IMG/VR virus record: IMGVR_UViG_3300005807_000006
Location: 1 to 50,738 of that record
Length of the DNA: 50,738 nucleotides
From: a virus
Strand: one strand, 5' to 3'
Position 1 is the first letter of the stretch. Each line of letters starts with the position of its first letter. The notes under the pieces were generated by a model. That model saw only the letters and a list, made by a program, of their open reading frames with translations, was not told the origin of the DNA and made no database searches. Both the position numbers and the translations under genes were made by a program. Below, one piece after another: positions 8,124 to 17,286 of this stretch.

Positions 8124-9830
8124 ATGCCTAAAATACCTAATGCAGAAAGCATTCAAAGAAGAATACCAAGTGGTGCTACAAATATCGTAGCTCTTGATAA
8201 TCGCAATGTGTCTGCTGGGTTTAGTGAGATTTCATCTGGGCTTGGGGAGATCCAAAAAAGAAAAAACGCCTTCGAGACCTCAAAAGCCGATCTAGATTTT
8301 TTAACACTGAAAAATAAAACAGAGAGAGAGTCTGAGCTGGATGAAGATTACAGTACTCTTGATGAACGATATGTAGGGAAATTGTCAGGTGGGCTTGGAG
8401 AGCTTGCTCTTAATATATCTGACACTAGAGCTAGAGCTGATTTTGTTGCAAGACATAAAGTCAATATTGAGCAGGGACGGAAAGGCATTCAAAAACTTGC
8501 CTTCTCGAAAGAGTCTGATCACGAAAGGGCTGGGGTTGATGAAAGATTAACTTCATTGCGAGAAGTAGCATTAACTGGCAGTCCTGACGACATAAGGGCA
8601 TCAAAAGAAGCTATGACAAACCTTTTAGATTCAGCTAGACAGCTAGGCTATTACAGTGAGGTTGATGTAGTTGGAGCTAAAGAAGCGTGGCGCAATAGCG
8701 CTGCTCAAGGTCGATTAAGCATGATGGAAGCCGAAGATCAGGTGGAAGCTTTAAAACAGCCGTGGGCGCAAGATCTGCCTTCTGACATTCGAGCGGCATT
8801 ACAGAAAAAAGCTAGCGCAGTAGCTCGCACGAATAAAGCCATTACCATTGTTGATGATCTTTTGGACAAAGATTTAAACGAAGATGAAGCACGCGATAAC
8901 TTTGAAAAAATAAAAAACAAAAAACTAAGGCGAGAAGTTGAAAAACGATGGGATTACGATTACAACAAAGCAAAAAAAGCTGATGCTGAAAACCAATGGG
9001 AGCATAAAAATAAATATGCTTTTAATGTATTACATGAAGGTTTTAGTATAGAAGAAATCCCAGAAGATGAATGGGAAGACATGGATTCAGATACTAAAAT
9101 TTATTTAAAAAATCTACAAGCTGAATCGGTTAAGCCGCCAACCAAGTCAGATCCTAATCTAGTACTGTTTATGAGCGAGCTAGCGGCTAAAGGGAATTAT
9201 GCCGAGATAGTTGAAATTGTGAAAAGCCCATCAAGGGCGTTGAGTGCGACTGATCGCGTCAAGTACGGGAAAATTGCGATTGATGGAACAATGCCTATCG
9301 AGGTCGATGATGAGATGAAGGACAACAAGGCAGTTGAGCTTGCTTTAGCATCCTCCAAAATTGACGATGATGAGACGATTACTCGCTTACTTGTTGACGT
9401 GAAGGAATGGCGAAGAAAATTCCAAGAGAGAACAGAAAAAAAACCAGATGACAGAGAAAGAGATCTATTTATTGGTGAAAGGTTACTTAGGGTTCCTCTG
9501 GATGGATTCTTTTCTGATTACGAAAAGCCAATATTCTTGCTAGAGCCGGGCGAATGGAAACTTAGTCAAGAAGAAATGGTTGACGAAGATCCCGAATTTG
9601 CCAAACTGGTTATAGAGTTCAAGCAATTAGATCAAATTAAAGAAAATGATTTAGCTAAATCGGAGGGACGCATACCTATACAGATAGAATTATCTCAATT
9701 AGAACTAGCCAATTTGTACAACAACAGAGATGCGTTTAAAGAAAGCATGAAAAAATTTAAGGAGCGAGAAAGAATACGCCTAAAACGCGAGAAAAAACCT
9801 CTGATGTTTGGAACAATAGGCGAAAAATAA
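8124..9830 (+). CDS. Internal virion protein C-like (gp15-like)
   Basis: 568 residues, highly charged and almost wholly helical, with long coiled-coil stretches (for example EIQKRKNAFETSKADLDFL near residue 50). Size and position match podophage internal core proteins that are ejected and build the trans-envelope channel. Its stop overlaps the next start (TAATGG). No enzymatic motif is seen. Confidence 0.65.
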   Translation: MPKIPNAESIQRRIPSGATNIVALDNRNVSAGFSEISSGLGEIQKRKNAFETSKADLDFLTLKNKTERESELDEDYSTLDERYVGKLSGGLGELALNISDTRARADFVARHKVNIEQGRKGIQKLAFSKESDHERAGVDERLTSLREVALTGSPDDIRASKEAMTNLLDSARQLGYYSEVDVVGAKEAWRNSAAQGRLSMMEAEDQVEALKQPWAQDLPSDIRAALQKKASAVARTNKAITIVDDLLDKDLNEDEARDNFEKIKNKKLRREVEKRWDYDYNKAKKADAENQWEHKNKYAFNVLHEGFSIEEIPEDEWEDMDSDTKIYLKNLQAESVKPPTKSDPNLVLFMSELAAKGNYAEIVEIVKSPSRALSATDRVKYGKIAIDGTMPIEVDDEMKDNKAVELALASSKIDDDETITRLLVDVKEWRRKFQERTEKKPDDRERDLFIGERLLRVPLDGFFSDYEKPIFLLEPGEWKLSQEEMVDEDPEFAKLVIEFKQLDQIKENDLAKSEGRIPIQIELSQLELANLYNNRDAFKESMKKFKERERIRLKREKKPLMFGTIGEK

Positions 9831-11755
9831 TGGATCGACAATTAGAAAATGAAATAAACTCATTCTCTGGTAGAGAGAGAAAGCCAGACGCTAGCATTAA
9901 CAGGGCGACTTTCTTTGATCCTGATAAACGAGCCGAAGTTATAAAGCTAGCGGAGTCCAGAAACCTTCCCATTGAATTTGTGCAAAATAATGTTGAAGAA
10001 GTTTCGAGGCAAGAAAAATATGACAAAGTAAAGATAGATCAAAAAACACACCCTAAAGTTTACAATTACATGATTGGAGAAGCTAATAGTCAGGTTTCTA
10101 TTGATGATGTGGATAATTTAAAAGGGATGGAAGATGCCATAAAAAAATCTGAGGTGGGATTATTATCGAATACTATGGCATTATTATTAAATACAACAAA
10201 CGAATTAACGGGCAATCTTTTGGAGTTTGCCGGACATATAGATGAAAATATTAGTAAAGATTTTGCTAGGAGAGGAGTACCTAACCCCGGTTTTTATCCC
10301 GGAGAAGATGGGATGGAGTGGTCATGGGATCTCGCCAAAGAAGGGGAGTATAAATCTGGTCTTAAACATATTGGAAAAGCTATTTCTGATACGAACACAA
10401 ACACTTACGGCTACGTCCATGATTTTACGTGGGAAAAGTTTAAAGGCGATATTAATGTGAAAAACCTTACTGGCTATGCGTTTGAATCTTTTGGTGGGTC
10501 TTTACCTCATATGCTGTCTTCTATATATGCATTCCCAGCTTACATAGCTTCAAGGACTCAAGGGATAGCTGAAAAAAGAGTAAAAAACGACAAAAGGTCG
10601 GAAGTCTTAGATGAAGATCTAGCTCAAGCTTTAATTCCGGCTTTAACCATAGGGATGTTGGAAAGGTACGCCAGTAAGTTTATTTTTAAACCTAGTAAAG
10701 GCGGTATAGCAAAAGCTTTTGCTACTGGGGCGGCGGTTGAAGGGGTAGAAGAGTTTGTTCACGAAGGCATTGAATATCTAGGTGAGACTATTGGCACTAA
10801 AAAGAAAATTTCAATGGCTGAAATGTTTGATAGGCAGATGGCTGGTCTTGTTGCTGGCTCTGTTATAGGCGGTACAATAAAGTCAGCTGGGGCGACCTTT
10901 GAGGCTGTTTCAGCCAAGCTGAATAAGAACTTAGCGGTTAATATTGAATCAATGGGAGAGCAGGAGATCATTGATCAGATAATTACCTTCTCTCAATCAA
11001 GCAAGACTAGGGAAAGAATGGGCGATAGGTTTGGCGCATTTGTAGAAAGCCTAGGATCGACCAAGCAGATCCATATATCTAATGAGGCTATCAGCGACGC
11101 AATAGAGCAAGGGATCGAACTGCCGCCTTACATCACCGACCAGCTAGGTGGGGTTTTAACTGATATTACGATCAGTGTTGATAAATTTGCAAGAGATATA
11201 GCTGCTAATGATGAGCTAATGAGTGTGATCAGAGAGCACATAAAATTAAACCCTAACACTCTTACTCAATCAGAAATAAAAGAAGAGGACGAATTATCAG
11301 TAAAATCACTTTTAGCTAAAGCAACCAAAGAGAAGGAAGTTTTAACCGAATCTCAGAAAATATATGAGGATGTTAAAGATCAGATCGTTGACACTGGCAG
11401 ACAAAGCGAGCTTACCGCAAAATTCAGTGCATCTATAATCCCTAAGTGGGTCGCTCAAAAAGTCAAATCTACAGGAAAAAGCGCAAAAGAAATTTATGCT
11501 ATGATGGGGCTTAAAGTTGTTAGTGAACAAGCCAAGATAGAGACAAAAGATAAAGTAGAAATAAAACAAGGCGCAACCAAGTCTGGAATAAGTTACAAGC
11601 AAGATTTTGGAGATATTGTTTTTAAAGAAAAAAGAACTCTTAGCTCTGGTAAAACGGTTAGCACAGAACAACCCGCCAAGCGTGTTTGGGAGCGTGGAAT
11701 AAAAAGACGTAATCAAGCAATAAAACTAAAGGCGTGCTTAAATGAGCTTAGCTAA
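9830..11755 (+). CDS. Ejected internal protein with hydrophobic, polyvalent-type segments
   Basis: 641 residues. The N-terminal 100 are charged. The middle has Ala/Gly-rich amphipathic segments, including AKAFATGAAVEGVEEFVHEG near residue 300 and MAGLVAGSVIGGTIKSAGA near 345, which resemble segments of phage large polyvalent proteins and may be membrane-active. The C-terminus is Lys-rich. It overlaps the giant next gene by 14 bases, so the two may be parts of one ejected assembly. The specific role is inference. Confidence 0.6.
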   Translation: MDRQLENEINSFSGRERKPDASINRATFFDPDKRAEVIKLAESRNLPIEFVQNNVEEVSRQEKYDKVKIDQKTHPKVYNYMIGEANSQVSIDDVDNLKGMEDAIKKSEVGLLSNTMALLLNTTNELTGNLLEFAGHIDENISKDFARRGVPNPGFYPGEDGMEWSWDLAKEGEYKSGLKHIGKAISDTNTNTYGYVHDFTWEKFKGDINVKNLTGYAFESFGGSLPHMLSSIYAFPAYIASRTQGIAEKRVKNDKRSEVLDEDLAQALIPALTIGMLERYASKFIFKPSKGGIAKAFATGAAVEGVEEFVHEGIEYLGETIGTKKKISMAEMFDRQMAGLVAGSVIGGTIKSAGATFEAVSAKLNKNLAVNIESMGEQEIIDQIITFSQSSKTRERMGDRFGAFVESLGSTKQIHISNEAISDAIEQGIELPPYITDQLGGVLTDITISVDKFARDIAANDELMSVIREHIKLNPNTLTQSEIKEEDELSVKSLLAKATKEKEVLTESQKIYEDVKDQIVDTGRQSELTAKFSASIIPKWVAQKVKSTGKSAKEIYAMMGLKVVSEQAKIETKDKVEIKQGATKSGISYKQDFGDIVFKEKRTLSSGKTVSTEQPAKRVWERGIKRRNQAIKLKACLNELS

Positions 11756-14700
11756 ATGTCTTAAAAAGATAGCAATAAATAAGCCTGATAAGAAGTCAGT
11801 CGATGAAATATTAGATGGCTTAGTTCAAGACGGCATGACGCAAGAAGAAATAAATTCTGCTGAAAGTCAGGCGGTTGAACAATATTTATCATCGATTGAT
11901 ACTGATCTAGATAATATGGCTATTCGAGCTGAAAGTCTTGGCGGTACTATTGCAAAATCTGATACTACAGAGTTGAGTAAAAAAGGAGAAAAAGTATATG
12001 ACGAAATTACAAGACGACCTGAAAAAATTGACGAGCGGAAAGCTAGGCAAGCCATTATCGACCAAGCGAAAGCAAGAGATGATGCGCAATCTTTATCCGA
12101 GTTCAACCGAGCAAAAAAAGGCGAAGAAGTAACTTTTACCCATCGTTCTTTTGAAGATTTTACCACGTTTGATGATAGTTTATTAGGCTCAAACACCACA
12201 ACACCTAGTGGAAACTTAGGGCATTACCTTTCTGCTGCTGACATTGCTAACGCTGATCGATATGGTAGCGAGGTTAGCGTTCACCAATTTTCTTTCAAAA
12301 ACCCTTTAGTCATATCGGCTGAAACTTTTGAATCTGTCATGTCTGATCTTAGTGTTAAAGAAGTTATGGAGCGCAGAAAGGCTCTCATGGATCTTGGTCA
12401 CGATGGGATACTAGTTGAAGAGTTGAATTGGGCTATTGCCTTTGAAAGCTCAACGCTGACTAAGCTTAAAGATGATGCGGCATTATTGTTAGAACAGGAT
12501 AGTCAAACACTGGTAGAAACCGAATACCAAGGTACTATTGCCAAAGAAAAAACCGAATGGGAGCAAGCGACTGAAAAGTTTGGCAAAGAAGGTATGACCA
12601 AGGAGGCGAGGCTTGAGCGGGCTAAAGAAATGGGGTTTGATACTTCAACTGTTTTTATTCACGATACATCATACAGAATGAACAGGGAAGATATTGGATC
12701 AATAAAAAAAATAGAGACTGGTGAAGATAGAACAATGTTTGATGGTTTATTTTCTGAGTCTGATGAGTATTACGACGGCTTAGAGGGAGACAACATCTTT
12801 TTTGTTAAAAATCATTTAAGCCACGGAAAATTTGACGAAATTTTTAATTCAAATATTAAAGAGTCAAGAAATAAAGTAGAGGCAGAAATTTATGATTATG
12901 GTGAACTTAACGAGGATCATAAAGAGCTAATAGACGATCTGATAACAGAGGATAAAGACAATCTTTATGACCTTACTGATAATTACGATGCTTTACCTAT
13001 ATGGATTTCTGATTTATTTGGTCAGACTAATGTGGGGCTAATTGAGTGGGAGATTCAAAGAATAAGAGGGAACATAGCGAAAGAATTTGGATATGATGCT
13101 GTCGATATGTACGATGAAACGGGGACATCCACTTTATTACTTGCCACCAGCGGGGTTCGCAATATAAATGCAGCATTTGACCCAGATAAAGCCGACTCAT
13201 CTAACCTTTTATATCAAGACGGTAAAACAATAGATCGAGGATCATTCACACCTTTAGGTGTTAAGCCTTTTTCAGAAGAGTCCATCATCAAGCTAACTAA
13301 AAGCTCCGATTTATCATCATTCTTGCATGAGTCTGCCCACTTATTCCTAGATATGGAAGCTAGATTTGCTAGTGTTTCAAGTGAAACAAGCAAAGATCAG
13401 CAAACTATCCTTGATTTTCTTGGGATGAAATCTTTTAATGATTTAATTATTGAAGAAACTGGTGTAAGTGACAAGCAGAGAGAGGCGCATGAAAAATGGG
13501 CTGAAACGTTTGAGGTCTACTTAAGAGAGGGTAAAGCCCCCTCTAGCGATTTACAGGCTGCGTTTGCTGCTTTTAAGTCTTGGCTTATTCAGATTTACCG
13601 GTCTTTATCTGACCCTAGATTATCAAGAGCTGATTTAACGCCTGAAATAAAAGAGGTGTTTGATCGACTATTGGCAAGCGAAGTTGAAATTGATCAGATG
13701 TTAGCCGATCCAGCTTATGATCAATTCTTTAAATCGAAAGAACAAGCTGGCATGACAGATAAACAATGGTCTGATTATAATGAGCAGGCTGAAAAAGCAA
13801 GAAACCGCTCTCAAGAAAGCCTCGATAGTAAGTTAATTAAAGAGCTTTATCGTAGAAAAACCAAAGAATGGGATGAAGAGAAAAAACCTATCATTCAGGA
13901 AGAGCTTGAAAGACTTAAAAATGAACCTGTTTATCAATTAATAGACAGTCTGAAAGAAGCCCCTATGAACCGCGCAGAGGTTAGAGAGGCTTTGGGGATG
14001 TCTAAGAAAGCCTCTAAAGAAGAGCGTGCTCAAGCGGCTAAAGTCATTGATACTGAAAACGATTCGCTATTAGTTGCTGCAGCAAGGTCAGGTGGTTTGG
14101 ATATGTCTGTTTGGTCAAAACAAGGAGTTGACCCTGAAAACCTTAAAAAAACCGAGACCTTTAACAATAAGCAAGTTTTTGGAATGCCTGTTTTTAAAAA
14201 GGACTCTGGGTTAACTCCTGATGGTTTGGCTGAGCTAGCCAATGAAAACGGTTATGGAATAGATTTAACTGCAAATAAAGTATTAGACCTAGTCTACCAA
14301 GAATTAAATGGAGAGCCTGTTTACACGCCAGAGGGCATTGCTAAAAGACAAGAAGCTGACTATCGAGAAAAATTTGGTGAAGAAAAGAAAACGCCAGCCA
14401 TTGAAAGAATGATTAACCGGATCACAAAAAAAGACGGCATTGATCCTTATGAGTATCAAGAGTTGTATGACTTTGGAACAATCGAGCAAATGTTCCAGTC
14501 GTTAATTGATGCCAAGCCAATCAAAAAAGCGGCAGTGGAGGCGGCTGAGCAAAAAATGATTGATAATCATGGGGACATTCTTAATGATGGAAGTATTGAA
14601 TTAGAAGTTAGAGAATCCATCCACAATGAAGAGCAAGCAAAATTGGTTCTTGCCGAGTTAAGAGCTTTAAACAAAAAAGCCCCAAAAATCAACCGCGAAA

Positions 14701-17276
14701 GAATGAAAAACCAAGCCAAAGAGCTTGTTTATGAAATGCAGTTTAACGAAATACAGCCTAGCAAATTTTATCGAGCAGAGCTAAAAGCAGCTAAATTGTC
14801 AGTATCAGATAGTGATAATGCTTATCAACATAAACTCCAACAGCTTGCCAACCACTATATGTACAAAGAAGCAGTGAAAGTTAAAGATCAAATGGTCAAA
14901 CAGAGAAAGTATGTTAGGAAGTTACAGACAAAGAAGTATTCTAAAAATGTGGTTCATCCCTCTTATTCTTCAAATATAAGGATGTTGGCAAATGCTTACA
15001 ACATGAAGCAAAGCCAGAGTAAAAACGATAGCGTTGAAAAAATAATTAACTGGATGGTTACTCAAGTTAATGATGAAAATAATTTTATTGATTTTGATGT
15101 TTATGATCCGACCTTAATAAAAGCCATTCAAGATACAGAAATGGGGCTGCCGATTAGTTACGAGCTACCTTCATTTGATAGCATGACTGCAGGTGAAATG
15201 AAAGGACTATCCGATCAACTTAAACATATGAGATATATTGGCGGGCGTTTAGCTAGTGGCAACAAGGAAGCACTTGTCGAGTCCAGAATTCGTTCAGCAG
15301 ACTCAATTGTAAAAAATGGTGGAAAAGAAAAACCTCCCACTCACGAAGAAAGCGTATGGCATAAAAGGATGGAGTGGGTTAAAGGTTTTATTTATTCTCA
15401 TAGAAGAATAGGCGGCATATTCCAGACGCTAGATGGCTTTGAAGTTGGCGGCCCTATGTCTGAGCAGTATGAGATCATAAATAAAGCAACCAATAAACAA
15501 CTAGAGCTAACATCTAACATATCAAAGGCAATGGATGAAGCTTTTAAGGATGTTCTTACTCTTATCAATCGAAGGCGTTCAACGACTATCACAAAAGGAG
15601 ACGGTAAACCATTTAAACTTTATAATAGAGAGAGGTTTGTGCTGGCTTTAAATTGGGGAAATGAGGGTAATCGAAAAGTGGTTATTGATGGATTAAATAA
15701 TACATTTGATGATGTTTATACTAAATCTGATGTAATGAAAATGCTATCAACCATGAGCGATCAAGAGATCATGGCACTTGATAAAATATGGGAGGCAAAA
15801 GAGCCTTTATGGCCAGAAATGTCAGGCGTCGAGGTTAGGCTTAAGGGGATAGTGCCGTCAAAAGTGGAGGCATCTCCTTTCACAATCAACGGCATTGAAG
15901 TAAAAGGTGGTCATTATCGATTGCATTATCGAAAAGATCCAGATGATAGTAGTCGATCAAGAGTTACAGCTGAAAAAGCATTTGGTGATAAGATAAAAAT
16001 AAGCACCGCTTCATCCCTTAATGAAAGGGTTGGTTCTGGTGGTAGGCAGGTTGATTTAGAACTAAGTAATTTATTTCAGGATTTAACCGAAGACATTCAT
16101 TATATTGCCTATGCGGAAATGGCTGACTCAATGAATTCAATGTTTAAAGGGGTTAATAACCCTGTTGTTGGATCGATCATAAAGCACTATGGACATTCTT
16201 ACTATGAAAATTTAGTCGAATCCATAAGCGCGATCACTCAGCCCAGCCAAGATTTAAACCTAGTATACAGGTTTTTAAAACAAGTCAGATCTAATTTAAC
16301 ATATGCTTATCTTGCATTTAGTGTTAGAAATATTGTTCAACAACCTATTGCCATTACAAACACATTCGCGCAGTTAGGTGTAGGATATACCATGAAGGGT
16401 GCTTTTGATTTTTACAAGAACCCTAAAAACAACAAACAGTCTATTATTAATCAAAGCGAGTTTATGAAAAATAGAACGGCTTTAGTTAATCGCGAGGCGC
16501 GCGAGCAGTTAATGAAAATTGACTCCATTCACCCAAAACTTGGGGCAATGAAAAATATGGCTTTTTTGCCTCAAACTTTTATGGATTCGCTGATCGCATA
16601 TCCAACATGGATGGGGGCAAAAGAAAAATACTTAAATGACAATCCGCTTGCTAATGAAAAAGAAGCCAATGCTTTTGCTGATGAAATGGTGGCAAAAACC
16701 ATTGGGTCTGGGCTTACCAAGGACGTTGGATCTATTTTAAATCAAGGTGAAGCCATGAAACAAATAACTTTTATGGGGACATTTTTCAATTTAACATGGA
16801 ATCTTCATGTAGAAAATGCACAATTATTAAAACGTGGTAAAATATCAGGCATGGAATATGCTCGGCGTGTCGGATGGATGGCGATAGTTCCAGCAATTTT
16901 AAGTATGTTTTTGCTTGATGATGTTCCAGAAGATGATGAAAAAAAGGTTGCTCACGCGCTAAAAGAAGTTGCTGCTTACAATATGTCATCATTGTTTTTG
17001 TTGCGAGATTTAGCCAGTACAGCGAAAGGGTTTACCCCGTCAATACCAGGGTTTAAAGTCTTTGAAGGTACTGTCAGGGTAACTAAAGAGATGAAAGGCT
17101 TAATGACTGGCGATGAAGATTTCGATGCTGGCACAGTGGCGAGTATTTTACGAGGATTGCAACCATTAGCCCCGCTACCTGGCTCTGGTCAAGCAGCAAG
17201 AATGCTTGAAGGCTCAGAAGATCCAAAGCAAGGTGTTTGGGGTATGTTAGTAGAAGGTAAAGAAAGAAACAAATAA
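11742..17276 (+). CDS. Large polyvalent ejected protein with ADP-ribosyltransferase-like and metallopeptidase-like domains
   Basis: 1844 residues. Two stretches resemble ADP-ribosyltransferase domains of polyvalent proteins: about 130-230 (TFTHRSFEDF...GNLGHYLSAADIANADRYG) and about 300-495, ending AAFDPDKADSSNLLYQ. Around residue 528 is FLHESAHLFL, an HExxH zinc-metallopeptidase motif, followed near 587 by ETFEVYLREGKAPSSDLQA, a pattern usual after it in this superfamily. The C-terminus (FNLTWNLHVENAQL near 1677, then a hydrophobic stretch) matches the end of other polyvalent proteins. Such proteins travel in the capsid and enter the host with DNA, where their domains are thought to counter defences. 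It replaces the T7 gp16 slot, and no transglycosylase motif was seen. Domain calls come from motif reading. Confidence 0.75.
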   Translation: MSLAKCLKKIAINKPDKKSVDEILDGLVQDGMTQEEINSAESQAVEQYLSSIDTDLDNMAIRAESLGGTIAKSDTTELSKKGEKVYDEITRRPEKIDERKARQAIIDQAKARDDAQSLSEFNRAKKGEEVTFTHRSFEDFTTFDDSLLGSNTTTPSGNLGHYLSAADIANADRYGSEVSVHQFSFKNPLVISAETFESVMSDLSVKEVMERRKALMDLGHDGILVEELNWAIAFESSTLTKLKDDAALLLEQDSQTLVETEYQGTIAKEKTEWEQATEKFGKEGMTKEARLERAKEMGFDTSTVFIHDTSYRMNREDIGSIKKIETGEDRTMFDGLFSESDEYYDGLEGDNIFFVKNHLSHGKFDEIFNSNIKESRNKVEAEIYDYGELNEDHKELIDDLITEDKDNLYDLTDNYDALPIWISDLFGQTNVGLIEWEIQRIRGNIAKEFGYDAVDMYDETGTSTLLLATSGVRNINAAFDPDKADSSNLLYQDGKTIDRGSFTPLGVKPFSEESIIKLTKSSDLSSFLHESAHLFLDMEARFASVSSETSKDQQTILDFLGMKSFNDLIIEETGVSDKQREAHEKWAETFEVYLREGKAPSSDLQAAFAAFKSWLIQIYRSLSDPRLSRADLTPEIKEVFDRLLASEVEIDQMLADPAYDQFFKSKEQAGMTDKQWSDYNEQAEKARNRSQESLDSKLIKELYRRKTKEWDEEKKPIIQEELERLKNEPVYQLIDSLKEAPMNRAEVREALGMSKKASKEERAQAAKVIDTENDSLLVAAARSGGLDMSVWSKQGVDPENLKKTETFNNKQVFGMPVFKKDSGLTPDGLAELANENGYGIDLTANKVLDLVYQELNGEPVYTPEGIAKRQEADYREKFGEEKKTPAIERMINRITKKDGIDPYEYQELYDFGTIEQMFQSLIDAKPIKKAAVEAAEQKMIDNHGDILNDGSIELEVRESIHNEEQAKLVLAELRALNKKAPKINRERMKNQAKELVYEMQFNEIQPSKFYRAELKAAKLSVSDSDNAYQHKLQQLANHYMYKEAVKVKDQMVKQRKYVRKLQTKKYSKNVVHPSYSSNIRMLANAYNMKQSQSKNDSVEKIINWMVTQVNDENNFIDFDVYDPTLIKAIQDTEMGLPISYELPSFDSMTAGEMKGLSDQLKHMRYIGGRLASGNKEALVESRIRSADSIVKNGGKEKPPTHEESVWHKRMEWVKGFIYSHRRIGGIFQTLDGFEVGGPMSEQYEIINKATNKQLELTSNISKAMDEAFKDVLTLINRRRSTTITKGDGKPFKLYNRERFVLALNWGNEGNRKVVIDGLNNTFDDVYTKSDVMKMLSTMSDQEIMALDKIWEAKEPLWPEMSGVEVRLKGIVPSKVEASPFTINGIEVKGGHYRLHYRKDPDDSSRSRVTAEKAFGDKIKISTASSLNERVGSGGRQVDLELSNLFQDLTEDIHYIAYAEMADSMNSMFKGVNNPVVGSIIKHYGHSYYENLVESISAITQPSQDLNLVYRFLKQVRSNLTYAYLAFSVRNIVQQPIAITNTFAQLGVGYTMKGAFDFYKNPKNNKQSIINQSEFMKNRTALVNREAREQLMKIDSIHPKLGAMKNMAFLPQTFMDSLIAYPTWMGAKEKYLNDNPLANEKEANAFADEMVAKTIGSGLTKDVGSILNQGEAMKQITFMGTFFNLTWNLHVENAQLLKRGKISGMEYARRVGWMAIVPAILSMFLLDDVPEDDEKKVAHALKEVAAYNMSSLFLLRDLASTAKGFTPSIPGFKVFEGTVRVTKEMKGLMTGDEDFDAGTVASILRGLQPLAPLPGSGQAARMLEGSEDPKQGVWGMLVEGKERNK

Positions 17277-17286
17277 AGGTAATATT

